A DNA stretch of 64,000 nucleotides from Actinoplanes sp. M2I2 (GTDB lineage: Bacteria > Actinomycetota > Actinomycetes > Mycobacteriales > Micromonosporaceae), in contig NZ_JALPVJ010000029.1 in the NCBI RefSeq assembly GCF_023544445.1, positions 38,399 to 102,398 of the forward strand, read 5' to 3'. Below, one piece after another: positions 18,442 to 27,331 of the stretch. Positions within the stretch are counted from its first letter, which is position 1. Each line of letters starts with the position of its first letter. The notes beneath the pieces were generated by a model, which saw only the letters and a list, made by a program, of their open reading frames with translations, was not told the origin of the DNA and made no database searches. Position numbers and translations under genes: made by a program.

Positions 18442-21400
18442 ATGCTGCGCATCCCGCGCGCTGTACGACGCTGGTCTATTCCTCTGACGGTTGCGGTCAC
18501 CGCCGCGACCGTCACCATCTCGGTGCCCGCATCGGCCGAACCATCGGCTGATCCTTCGGCACCGGCCGCCTCGGCGCCGTCGGGGAAGGTGCCGGTCGCG
18601 CCGCCGGCGCGGCCTCGCGCCACCGTCGATCCGATCACCCAGCCGGGGATCGGTCAGGCGAAGCCGTCAACGCGATCGACCGGCAAGCTGCTGCTGGCCG
18701 AGTCGACGGCGGCAAGGGCCGCCGCCCTGGCCGCCGCGCCGGTGGGCACGGGGCCGGCTAAGCAGGCCACGCTTGTGCCGTTCGAGATCTCCGACCGCAT
18801 TCAGGCGCGGGTCAATGTCGGTTCGGGCAACTTGCTGGTGCAGAGCTCCGACCTGAAGCTGCCCGGCATCAAAGATGATGTGCAGCTGGGTATGGCGTAC
18901 AACAGCCTGTTCGTCGGCTCCGACATCGACGCCGGGTCGTTCAGCAAGGGCTGGAAGGCCCGGGTGGGCACCGACGTCAAACTCGTTGCGGCCGGCGACG
19001 GGTCGGTGACCTATGTGGCCGCCGACGGCGTGACCGGGGTGTTCAAGCCCACCGCCGCCGGAGCGTCCACGTACACCACGCCCGGCGAGTTCAAGGGCAA
19101 GCTTGCCAAGGGCGCGGTCAGCGGGTGGACGCTGCAGGAGAACGGTGGTCGCAAGCTGACCTTCAACGCCGCCGGTGTGCTGACCAACTGGACCGACCGC
19201 AACGGCAACGTCACCGACATCGTGCTCGATGACACTGACCGGGAAACCGCGATCACGTCGAACCGCGGCGGGACCAGCGCGCGCACGGCGGTCGTTGCTC
19301 GCGACGCGAACGACCGGATCACCTCCTACACCCAGCACGCCGACGGCGTTCCCGGGCAGCGCAAGGTGACCTACACCTACGCCAACCTGCAGCTGACCTC
19401 GATCCGCTCGGACACCGACCGGACCACGACGTTCGACTACGACACCGCGGGCAACCTCGCCGGGATCACCGTGACCAACGCGACCGGTTACTGGCGCAAG
19501 ACCGCGATCACGTACGACTCGTCGCGGCGGGTCACCTCGGTCACCAAGATCATCGACGGTCCCGCCGGCACCGGCGCCACGACCCGGTTCGCGTACCCGA
19601 GCGCGACGCAGACGCTGATGGCGGACGCGAACACCGACCTGTCCAAGGCGATCACCAGTGTGCCGCGCACCGTCTACACGGTGAATACCGCCAAGCGGGT
19701 CACCCAGTCCGTCGACCCGGCCGGGTTCACCCGTACGGCGACCTACACGCCGTTCAACGACGTAGCGTCGGCTACCGCCGCCGAGGGCGGCTCGGTGACC
19801 AACACTTACGGCAGCAACGCCGGGCAGTCGAAGACCGCGTCGAAGGCCTCGACCGGCGCGGCAACGTCGACGGCTTACGCGAACCCGGCGACCGCAGCCA
19901 ACCCGACGGCGAACTTCCAGTCGTCGTCGTCGACCGACCGTCAGGGCAACGTCAGCACGAGCGGCTACGACGCCAAGGGCAACCACACCAGCACCAAGGA
20001 CGCGCTGGCGGCCGAGGCGAAGGTCAGCCACAACAGCGACGGCACCGTCGCCACGTCGACCGACCCGGCGAATGGCACCAACGCCACCAAGTACGGCTAC
20101 GAGGCCACCACCAAGCACGCTACCGGCGTGACGCCGGTGACTGGGTCGTCGCTGGGCGGCCGCGCGTACACCTACGACGGCTACAGCCGGCTCAAGACCG
20201 CCACCGACGGCGCCGGCCGCACGGTCACGTACACATACGACAACGACGACCGGCCGGCCACCATCGCGTTCTCCGACGGCACGCCCACGGTGCGGTACAA
20301 CTACGACGGTGGCGGGTATCTGCAGCAGCGTGACGACGGCAACGGCACGGTGTACTTCGAGTACAACCTGCTCAACCAGATGACCAAGCGCTCCGCGACC
20401 ACCGGCGGCGGCGACCTGTTCTACGGCCACGACCCGGTCGGTAACGTCACCAGCAGCACCGACCTGCGTGGCACCACCGGGTACGTCTATGACGCGCGGA
20501 ACCTGCTGACGAGCATGACGACGGTCAACGGCACCCGCTACGGCTTCGACTACACCAAGGACGGCCTGCGCAAGAACACCTGGTTCAACACCAACGCGGG
20601 CAACACCGTCTGGTCGGCGCGCACCACCGTCGCGTACGCCACCACCGGCCGGCTCTCACGCATCACCACCGTGCGTAACTCCGCCGCGCCGGTCACCGTG
20701 TCGGACGTGTCGAGCTGCTACACCCCGATCGGGCACGCCACCTGCAGCGACACCACCGCCGACAAGGGCCTGGTCAACTGGGAACTCAACCACGCCACCG
20801 ACGTGCGCTCGGAGTACACCTACGACAAGGGCAACCGGCTCACCAAAGCCACCAACGTCGCCGGCTCGACGTGGGTCTACACCTACGACGCCAACGGCAA
20901 CCGCAAGACCGTGACCCGCGGCGGCACCGCCACCCAAACCTTGGCCTTCAACCCGGCCAACCAGGTCACCACGACCGGCAACTCCTACGACGGCACCGGT
21001 AACCAGCTCGCCGGAGCTGGGCTGAACAGCCCGGCGCTGAAGTACAACGCCGCCGGCCAGATGATCGAAAACGGCGGCACCCGGTACTACTACTCCGGGC
21101 CCGACCAGAACGAGTTCATCACCACCGGCACCGCCGACCTCGTCTACGGCCGCCCCGACACCAACGGCCTACCGACAATCCAGTCCTACACCTACCACTA
21201 CGCCGACGGCGCCACCACCAAGGGCTACGTCGACCGCGACGGCACGGGCACCCTGCTCGGCGCCACCATCGACGCCAAAGACATGTTCTACGTCCGCGAC
21301 CGCCTCGGCACCGTCCGGGCCATCATCGACACCACTGCTACCGTCGTCGCGAACTACACCTACGACCCCTACGGCGCTGTCCTGTCCTCCACCGGTGTCC

Positions 21401-21804
21401 GCGCCGAACACAACCCGTTCCGCTACACCGGCGCCTACCAGGACACCTTCTACGACCTCGGCACCAACTTCACCAAACTCGGCCGCCGCTGGTACCACGC
21501 CGAACACGGCCGCTTCACCCAACAAGACAGCCTCACCTTCCTTGCGAACCCTGCCCTAGGGAACCGTTATGCCTACGTCGGCGGCAACCCGGTGAACTAC
21601 ACCGACCCGACGGGCTTCGGTCCCTTTGGCCCCGACTGGTTGACTTGCGGTCTCGCCGTTGCTGGGTACTTCGGGGGAATTGCTGCACTTTCCTCTACGG
21701 GCATAGGCCTTGTACTGGCCGTGGGTCTACTTGCCGGCTCGATATACGGTATGCTGGACGGCTGCTATGACGATAACAGGGAGCCTATTGGGGGAACCTC
21801 CTGA
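18442..21804 (+). CDS. Secreted RHS/YD-repeat polymorphic toxin
   Basis: ATG 18442 follows GGAGAG and opens a signal peptide (RRWSIPLTVAVTAATVTISV, cut near PASA). A long run of YD repeats follows (YTYDANGNRKTV, FDYDTAGNLAGI and many more), then the RHS core (YDPYGAVLSSTG, YHAEHGRFTQQD, GNRYAYVGGNPVNYTDPTGF). After PTGF comes a variable tip of about 60 residues with two hydrophobic segments (CGLAVAGYFGGIAALSSTGI; GLVLAVGLLAGSIYG). The tip has visibly lower G+C than the repeats, typical of a swapped toxin module. A membrane-acting toxin is inferred from hydrophobicity alone. The likely immunity gene is at 21876. Confidence 0.88.
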   Translation: MLRIPRAVRRWSIPLTVAVTAATVTISVPASAEPSADPSAPAASAPSGKVPVAPPARPRATVDPITQPGIGQAKPSTRSTGKLLLAESTAARAAALAAAPVGTGPAKQATLVPFEISDRIQARVNVGSGNLLVQSSDLKLPGIKDDVQLGMAYNSLFVGSDIDAGSFSKGWKARVGTDVKLVAAGDGSVTYVAADGVTGVFKPTAAGASTYTTPGEFKGKLAKGAVSGWTLQENGGRKLTFNAAGVLTNWTDRNGNVTDIVLDDTDRETAITSNRGGTSARTAVVARDANDRITSYTQHADGVPGQRKVTYTYANLQLTSIRSDTDRTTTFDYDTAGNLAGITVTNATGYWRKTAITYDSSRRVTSVTKIIDGPAGTGATTRFAYPSATQTLMADANTDLSKAITSVPRTVYTVNTAKRVTQSVDPAGFTRTATYTPFNDVASATAAEGGSVTNTYGSNAGQSKTASKASTGAATSTAYANPATAANPTANFQSSSSTDRQGNVSTSGYDAKGNHTSTKDALAAEAKVSHNSDGTVATSTDPANGTNATKYGYEATTKHATGVTPVTGSSLGGRAYTYDGYSRLKTATDGAGRTVTYTYDNDDRPATIAFSDGTPTVRYNYDGGGYLQQRDDGNGTVYFEYNLLNQMTKRSATTGGGDLFYGHDPVGNVTSSTDLRGTTGYVYDARNLLTSMTTVNGTRYGFDYTKDGLRKNTWFNTNAGNTVWSARTTVAYATTGRLSRITTVRNSAAPVTVSDVSSCYTPIGHATCSDTTADKGLVNWELNHATDVRSEYTYDKGNRLTKATNVAGSTWVYTYDANGNRKTVTRGGTATQTLAFNPANQVTTTGNSYDGTGNQLAGAGLNSPALKYNAAGQMIENGGTRYYYSGPDQNEFITTGTADLVYGRPDTNGLPTIQSYTYHYADGATTKGYVDRDGTGTLLGATIDAKDMFYVRDRLGTVRAIIDTTATVVANYTYDPYGAVLSSTGVRAEHNPFRYTGAYQDTFYDLGTNFTKLGRRWYHAEHGRFTQQDSLTFLANPALGNRYAYVGGNPVNYTDPTGFGPFGPDWLTCGLAVAGYFGGIAALSSTGIGLVLAVGLLAGSIYGMLDGCYDDNREPIGGTS

Positions 21805-21823
21805 CGTTCGCCTACAGGAGGTT
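21795..21823 (+). promoter_or_regulatory. Hairpin joining the RHS stop codon to a ribosome site
   Basis: The arms AACCTCCTG (21795-21803) and CAGGAGGTT (21815-21823) pair perfectly over 9 bp with an 11-base loop. The left arm contains the end of the RHS gene (TGA at 21802-21804); the right arm contains AGGAGG (21816-21821), the ribosome site of the next ORF. Ribosomes ending the RHS gene would open it. It lacks a T-run, so it does not look like a terminator. Confidence 0.65.
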
Positions 21824-21829
21824 TGCTTG

Positions 21830-21874
21830 ATGACTAGATCCGACAAGATGGCGGTTAACGAGAGGATTAATTAG
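21830..21874 (+). CDS. 14-codon leader ORF before the candidate immunity gene
   Basis: ATG at 21830 lies 8 bases after a perfect AGGAGG. The peptide reads MTRSDKMAVNERIN. Its TAG stop (21872-21874) ends one base before the GTG of the next gene, an arrangement that favours reinitiation. The strong ribosome site argues that it is translated; a product function is not implied. Confidence 0.5.
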   Translation: MTRSDKMAVNERIN

Positions 21875-21875
21875 C

Positions 21876-22067
21876 GTGAAGCGCTTTCCGCAGAAGTTAC
21901 TTTGGGTCATAGTTATTTCAGGGTCATTGACATTCCTCTCAATGTTCCTGGACGGATTTGATAATCCCGTGGACGTTGTCGTCGGACTGCTAATGGCCGG
22001 TCTGGTGATCTGGGCGGCGCTGATGCTTACGATTAAGCGAAGGAAGGGTCCCACCGCGGGCACCTAG
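21876..22067 (+). CDS. Small two-helix membrane protein, candidate RHS immunity protein
   Basis: 63 residues: MKRFPQKLLWVIVISGSLTF starts the first membrane helix, a short polar loop (LDGFDNP) follows, then VVVGLLMAGLVIWAALMLTI and a basic tail KRRKGPTAGT. It sits 71 bases after the RHS gene on the same strand and shares its drop in G+C. Immunity genes normally follow the toxin tip directly, and a membrane protein is a fitting antidote for a membrane-acting tip. I do not recognise the family, so the role is from position. GAGAGG within the leader ORF is its own ribosome site. Confidence 0.65.
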   Translation: MKRFPQKLLWVIVISGSLTFLSMFLDGFDNPVDVVVGLLMAGLVIWAALMLTIKRRKGPTAGT

Positions 22068-22069
22068 CT

Positions 22070-22990
22070 TCAGCGAATCCCTCGGCACCGAAGGGATCGT
22101 GGGCGGGAGGCGGCGCGAGTCGCCTCCCGCCGACTGCGCAGAAGCAGCTCACTCGCGCGGTCGAGACTCGCCCGGTCCCGGATCCGGATTTCCAGGTCCC
22201 CGGTCCCGTAATGGCCGATGGACCGGACGTCGCGGGTAAAGCCGGCCTCAAGTTCCACCGACGCAGGATCTACCTTGGCGAACACCCGCAGGCTGTGATC
22301 GTGGGGGTGCACCTCGACGCAAGCGAAGTTCTTCATGCGCCGGTAGGCGACGTAGAACTTGCGCGCCGTCTTCTGCACGTCGTCGCCGAACGCTTCCAGC
22401 ATGACGTTCAGGTCGGCGTATAGGTCTGAGTGATTCTGGCGCTTGCTGCAGGTGCTCGGTCACCGTCATCGGCGCGCTCAAGCTCGGAGGCTGGCCCGAG
22501 TACTTCTTGTCTGCCGGGCTCGCGCCCGAGTCCGTGGTGGCGGCGTTGCCGGTGATGGCGGTCAGCAGTTCCAGGGCAAGGAAGTCGTCGCCGTAGTTGC
22601 GGTACCGGACCAGCTCGATGCTCCGGTTGATCTGTTGCACGGCGTACTCGTCGTAGCGGGTGAAGTCACTGGCGACGCAGACGAGCCGCGGAGCGCTCCA
22701 GTCAATCTCCTCGGCGGCCCGCAGCGCCAAGTTTTTCATGACAAGCAAGGTGAACTCACCGTGGTAGTCCATCAGCCAATCGAAATAAAAAAGACCCTGG
22801 CTGATGACGTTCTCGTCACGAGATCGCTTGTACTCAAATATGACCGGCGAGCCGTTCTTGTCGAGTCCGAGAGAGTCCATGCGGCCACCGTGCCGGGCCC
22901 CGGTGGAGTACTCGGAGGCCAAGAAGCGAACCCCGAACAGCGTGTTCATGTTGCGCTCGATCAGAGCCGTGCGAAGACCGCGCCGAGGGC
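22070..22990 (-). pseudogene. DUF5655-type nuclease-like protein, truncated and frameshifted
   Basis: The first frame (to about 22435) holds the end of a nuclease-like core: TLFGVRFLASEYSTG, RMDSLGLDKNGSPVIFEYKR (E-x-K) and ISQGLFYFDWLMDYHGEF. Near 22435-22445 the coding frame shifts by one base, and continues as NHSDLYADLNVMLEAFGDDV and RRMKNFACVEVHPHDHSLRV, the DUF5655 part, ending at 22070. The expected N-terminal 30-40 residues are missing because a stop precedes the conserved region at about 22990. It is opposite in strand to the RHS genes around it. Confidence 0.72.
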
Positions 22991-23094
22991 AAGCCGATTA
23001 ACTATGGCGACGCAGTGAGCGCCGGAACGACGGATATGGTGGTGAGCCTTATTAGCTGAGAGCCGACGCCGCGACGAAGCTAATATCAGTAGGG

Positions 23095-23130
23095 CGTGAT
23101 GGGCATCGCGAACGTGCGATGCCCATCACG
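23095..23130. terminator. Perfect 15-bp hairpin, terminator-like
   Basis: CGTGATGGGCATCGC (23095-23109) pairs exactly with 23116-23130 around a 6-base loop. It lies between the minus-strand DUF5655 pseudogene and the plus-strand tandem genes. There is no T-run on either side, so it may be a factor-independent stop of the GC-rich type or a protein-binding palindrome. Confidence 0.5.
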
Positions 23131-23178
23131 TAATGCGTTGTAGATTGCCTCGTAAGTCGACCATGAAGGACGTAGTAG

Positions 23179-23486
23179 ATGCCCGTGATCAGGATAGCCC
23201 GAGCATTAGATGCTGGCGGCCTGTTTGCGCGAATGGGATTCCTTATCGATGGAAAGTTGATTACCCGACTTAAGAGGGCAAGTCTGAAAGTATCGAGGTG
23301 CCGGCCGGCTCCCATATCATTCAGACTCGGATGGACTGGCTGCGCAGCGCGCCACTGGAAGTGAACGTAGAGGAAGGAGTCACGGTGTCCGCGACTGCCT
23401 CCCTGACCGAGCATCACGTAAAACGTGGTGTGTCGCCTCAGAAGTTCATCATGAAGGGACGTGGAAAATGCCCATTATTAGGCTAG
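23179..23486 (+). pseudogene. Frameshifted tandem copy of the 99-residue protein gene
   Basis: The start reads MPVIRIARALDAGGLFARMG and FLIDGKLITRLKR, then a one-base loss in AGAGGGCAAG (about 23277-23286) moves the frame. The continuation, GKSESIEVPAGSHIIQTRMD and WLRSAPLEVNV, matches the next gene almost throughout. The tail runs 19 bases into that gene. It is a broken duplicate. Confidence 0.7.
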
Positions 23487-23767
23487 CTCGGGGGTTTGAT
23501 GTCGGCGGCACTGCTCGCCGAATGAAGTTTCTCCTTGACGGAGAAATTGTAGCTCGCTTGAAGCGAGGCGATTCTGACAAAATTGAGGTGACTTCGGGCG
23601 TTCACACAGTTGAGGCGCGAATGGATTGGTTGCGCAGCGCCCCTCTGGAGGTGGAAATTTGGGAAAACGAAGATTCTTCCATTGTTGGATCTTTGACCGA
23701 ACATTCATGGACGTTTACTGGCAGCTTTCTTAAGCCGCATGCTGCGATCGAGTTAATTCTGAAGTGA
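23468..23767 (+). CDS. 99-residue beta-rich protein of unknown function, possible immunity protein
   Basis: The protein reads MPIIRLARGFDVGGTARRMK, FLLDGEIVARLKRGD, a PEGA-like SGVHTVEARMDWLRSAPLEV and a divergent C-terminus ending AIELILK. It has no signal peptide or membrane helix. The sequence is notably AT-richer than the host background. It lies between the RHS gene and an orphan RHS tip, where displaced immunity genes are often found, and is preceded by a broken duplicate. AAGGGACG lies about 8 bases before the ATG. Confidence 0.6.
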   Translation: MPIIRLARGFDVGGTARRMKFLLDGEIVARLKRGDSDKIEVTSGVHTVEARMDWLRSAPLEVEIWENEDSSIVGSLTEHSWTFTGSFLKPHAAIELILK

Positions 23768-23929
23768 AATGCTTCTATAGTTCTCAACTGATGCTGTTGG
23801 CTCGGGCAGCGCCATTCGGGTTCGGAAACGTTCTGCTGATTTAGCAGGGTCATCGCGTCTTGGCGCTACCGTTGGTCACGGCCTCAACAAGGTTGGGATC
23901 GGCGGGTCAGCGCGACCGTGGCGCGGACG

Positions 23930-24170
23930 GTGCAGGTTACGACCCCTACGGTGCGGTGTTGTCCTCCACCGGTGTCCGTGACGAACACAACCCGTTCCGC
24001 TTCACCGGCGCGTATCAGGACGCTTTCTATGACCTCGGCACCAACTTCACCAAACTCGGCCGCCGCTGGTACCACGCCGAACACGGCCGCTTCGCACAAC
24101 AAGATCTCTTGACGTTCCTCAACAGCCCCGCCCGCGGGAACCGCTACGCCAACGGCGCCAACCCCTCGGC
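23930..24170 (+). pseudogene. Orphan RHS C-terminal core fragment
   Basis: The frame reads YDPYGAVLSSTGVRDEHNPF, RFTGAYQDAFYDLGTNFTKL and RRWYHAEHGRFAQQDLLTFL, close to the core of the RHS protein at 18442-21804. It stops matching at RGNRYANGANPSAWP, so the PTG boundary motif and a clear toxin tip are lost. There is no start or signal peptide. Orphan tips of this kind arise when a new tip displaces an old one. Confidence 0.82.
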
Positions 24171-25205
24171 ATGGCCTCACTGTAAAGGCTCATCTCGTTT
24201 CCCGGGGTGCCCCGGTTTCACTGCTCACCAGGCGACGTTTGTGCCGGTGGGCGTCATCGTGTCCACGAGGTCGGACGTCAGCCGGCGCATCTTCCGCGTC
24301 GACGGCTTTCACCGTGACAATGCCAGCCACGAATATCCGGCGGTCAGTACTGCCACCGCCGCCGGTATCCCGCGACGTGCCGAGCCATTGCCGAAGTGCT
24401 CAGGCGGGCGTGCAGGCGTGATGAGCTGGGACAGCATGGGTCAGGCACCGTCGGGTCGATGCCCTGGGTGGTCCTTGATGATCACATCGGGGTCTGACGT
24501 CGCGTCAGCCAGCTCAACCGGTAGGCCCGGCCGTCGACATCCAGGGCGTCAAGCCAATTGGACCAAGCCGCCCACACTGTCGTCGTCGCTAGGTTCGTCG
24601 TAGCCCGCCGCCGCCGCCACTACCCGGCGATCCCAGACGTCGGATCGCGCTGCCGCTGACAACCAGTGAGCCGCGGCGCCAGAATATTTGAGTGGGCTCC
24701 GTGCGGGCAGGGACGTGGTGACTGTGAGCCGACGGACATGCATTCGGGGTGCGCCACCCCCGTACCCGACCACATCGTGCGTGATCAGTAGGAGAATCCT
24801 TGGCCGAGGGTTCTCGTAAGCTCCGACGTGGCGCACGCCATTAGCCGCTCGGTGATCGCGTGAACCGTGTCGAACGGCAACATGAGCGGCGGTGCTCCCA
24901 TCGGGGGTTGTCTCAGCCGTCATCGGAAGTGAACATCAAGCTAAATAAGGCGTGACGCGTCTGCTAATCAACACAGGCCCTATGCAGAGTGATGCAGGCT
25001 ATGCTGCGATTTCCCAGAGCTCTGGCGCGCCTAATACCGCGGTTAGTCGCGTGTATACGGTGGGCAGCCGCCGTCATACCGTAGTCAAGGCAAGATGAAT
25101 GTTCTTGCATGCCCATGGCTATTTCACGACTCATGTCGACCTCTACGCGGGCGGCGTTTCCGTGTCGCGTTCACCGGGTCATTAGTGCTGTTGCTGATAG
25201 TGGGT
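24171..25205. other. Stretch without a convincing gene
   Basis: This kilobase has mixed open frames and no recognisable product. Minus strand 24489-24580 gives a short protein-like piece, VWAAWSNWLDALDVDGRAYR, with resemblance to the VDIDGRAYSLSHVTG part of the protein at 44477-44998; it is probably a remnant. The Hsp70-like gene ends at 25206. Confidence 0.4.
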
Positions 25206-27062
25206 TTAGGTCTGGACGGCGTAGGCGCCTGGGGGCTCGGGACGGTGGTAGAGCGTCCAGCTGCGCATGCCGTAGCAAGCCGCCACGGCGAGCGCGTACA
25301 AGACGGCGATAGTGTCCGGGCCGGAGCGCGACAAGATCAGGGTGAAGAACCCGGCCGGTACGGCCAGCATGATGCGTCCAGCCGGATGTCGTAGCAAGGC
25401 GCAGGCGATGGCGATACCGGTGAGCAGTCCGCCGGCCGTGCCGAGGGCGGCGCCCCATCCGTTGAGGGTGGCGGGTAGTGGGCCTTGCCACCATAGGGCG
25501 ACGGCGGCGATGCCGACTGCTGAGGTGATCACCGAGCTGGCGGGGAAGGTGAGGACCCGGTCCCATCCTCCCGCTGGTGGTTGGGGCAGCCGCCGGCTGA
25601 GCGCCGCCAGTGTGATGGCGGTGGCAAGGAGGGGCAGTATCGGCAGCAGGGCCCATCGCATGAGTGTGGACATCGGCTGAGCGAAGAGTTCAGCCGCTGT
25701 GACAGCGAGCAGCCCTGCTGCTGCGGTGCTGATCGCGGCCGCAGCGAGCAGCCCGCCGGCGATCTGCGATGGTGGCACGCCGGGTCGGCCCAGAACCGGA
25801 GCCCGGTGGGCGAGCAGCGCGGCCAGCAGGCCAGCAGCTTGCAGCGCTGTTACGCAGATCAGTACGCAGGTGGTGGTGAGTTCACCCCAGGCGGCGAGCA
25901 CGTAGTAGCCCGGGCGTGGCCGTTGCGGGGTGCCGTTGTTGGCATCGGCGGACAGCAGGAAATGCGCGTACAGCAGCAGCGCCGCCACCCCGGGCAAGGT
26001 TAGGCCGAGTAGCCGGCGTAGCGGCGGCAGCGTGACCGGCTCAGGACCGAGTCCGGCGGGCATTGACGGTTCACCGGCGCCGACTGCCGCGGCGATACCG
26101 GGATACTGGGCGACCTGCACCGGCCGGCCGAGTTTCACGGCGATCATGTCTCCCGCGCCGGGCGTCGCCGCGGTCGCCCCGATGACGTGCACCGCGCTGA
26201 CCTGCACCAAGCTCAGATCAGCGTTGCTGACCGCGGTTGCTGCCAGCGCCGCGGCTTGCTCGAAGGCCGGCTCAGACGCCTGCCGGAGCAGGGCGGTGGT
26301 CACCACGGCCGCCGCCCGGCCCGGCAGCGTAACGGTGACGGCGGGTTGCCCGCTCAGAGATTGCTTCGCCGCGCGGATGGCCGCCAGCAGACTCCACCGT
26401 TGTCCCGTGGTAAGCGGCTCGAGCTGATCGGCGAGCAGTGCGGCGGTAAGGGCGGCATCGATCGCGTCTCCGCCGGCGTCCGGGTCGACCAGAGTGGACA
26501 GGACCTCCCACCCGGCTGGCCCGTAGGACACCACGGTGGCCTCGCAGCCTGATCCCACGTCGACGACCAACGCGGTGGTTCCCATCGGCGGTGGTGACCC
26601 CACCGGCGTGGCCGCTTCCGCGACGGCGACGGGAATGTCGATCATCCGGGTCACCGGGAGCCCGGCGGTGGAGCAGGTGTGCCGTAGCCAGGTACGCCGG
26701 CGTGGCCCCCATCCGGCCGGGACGACCAGCCGCACGTCAGCAACCGGCCGGCCGGCGGCCTGGGCGGCCTCGGCCCGCACCTGGCGCAGGGTCGCCACGA
26801 CCAGGTCAGCGATGTCGACCGGCGCACCGCGCACCTCGACTTCACCGAGGTCCGCGTGCAGCGGCGACACCACGAACCCGTCGGGATCGCGTTCGGCGTG
26901 CTGCCACGCTGGGGCGCCGACAACGATGGGCCCGTCGCCCAGATGAACGGCGCTGGACAGTTCCACCTGCCCGGCGAAGGTCAGCGGTGCCCAGCCGCCC
27001 GGCCAGATGAGTACCGCCCGGGTGGCGACAGCCCCATAGTCGATCGTCAACTGTGGATACAC
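25206..27062 (-). CDS. Hsp70-like ATPase domain fused to a multi-helix membrane domain
   Basis: The first half resembles the actin/Hsp70 nucleotide-binding fold: phosphate loop LTIDYGAVATRAV near the start, ALVVDVGSGCEATVVSYG (near 170), DAGGDAIDAAL, and an adenosine-type VIGATAATPG (near 300). Peptide-binding domain is absent; instead about eight hydrophobic segments follow (GLTLPGVAALLLYAHFLL, VLICVTALQAAGLLAALLA and others). This makes a membrane-bound ATPase of unknown job, perhaps assembly or sensing for the conjugation module. I chose GTG 27062; the frame is open to 27188. It is divergent from the LysM/BTAD gene. Confidence 0.72.
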   Translation of the reverse strand: MYPQLTIDYGAVATRAVLIWPGGWAPLTFAGQVELSSAVHLGDGPIVVGAPAWQHAERDPDGFVVSPLHADLGEVEVRGAPVDIADLVVATLRQVRAEAAQAAGRPVADVRLVVPAGWGPRRRTWLRHTCSTAGLPVTRMIDIPVAVAEAATPVGSPPPMGTTALVVDVGSGCEATVVSYGPAGWEVLSTLVDPDAGGDAIDAALTAALLADQLEPLTTGQRWSLLAAIRAAKQSLSGQPAVTVTLPGRAAAVVTTALLRQASEPAFEQAAALAATAVSNADLSLVQVSAVHVIGATAATPGAGDMIAVKLGRPVQVAQYPGIAAAVGAGEPSMPAGLGPEPVTLPPLRRLLGLTLPGVAALLLYAHFLLSADANNGTPQRPRPGYYVLAAWGELTTTCVLICVTALQAAGLLAALLAHRAPVLGRPGVPPSQIAGGLLAAAAISTAAAGLLAVTAAELFAQPMSTLMRWALLPILPLLATAITLAALSRRLPQPPAGGWDRVLTFPASSVITSAVGIAAVALWWQGPLPATLNGWGAALGTAGGLLTGIAIACALLRHPAGRIMLAVPAGFFTLILSRSGPDTIAVLYALAVAACYGMRSWTLYHRPEPPGAYAVQT

Positions 27063-27331
27063 GGACGACAGTGAAACAGAAGATCGCCGATAAAAACCCG
27101 ACGCAATTGCGTGGTAGTTCACGTTGAACCACGCGGTGATCCGCCCCGTTCGATGAGGTAACCGCTCGAGGCCCGTGCGGTGGCCCAACGCGAATCTGCC
27201 CAGGCCACGGCCGCAAGCCCACCGGGATCAACTCGCCCGCCAACGCCTGGCCGGCAGCTGTCGAACGACGACGTACGGCCGAGCACGTCCGCATACCCGC
27301 GCCTTTCCCGAGGACAGGAGGAACATCGGAA

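Noticed and set aside
18667..20430. Long open frame opposite the RHS gene
   Set aside because: It is antisense to clear YD repeats; its Val/Gly/Arg-rich translation is what GC-rich third positions produce on the opposite strand.
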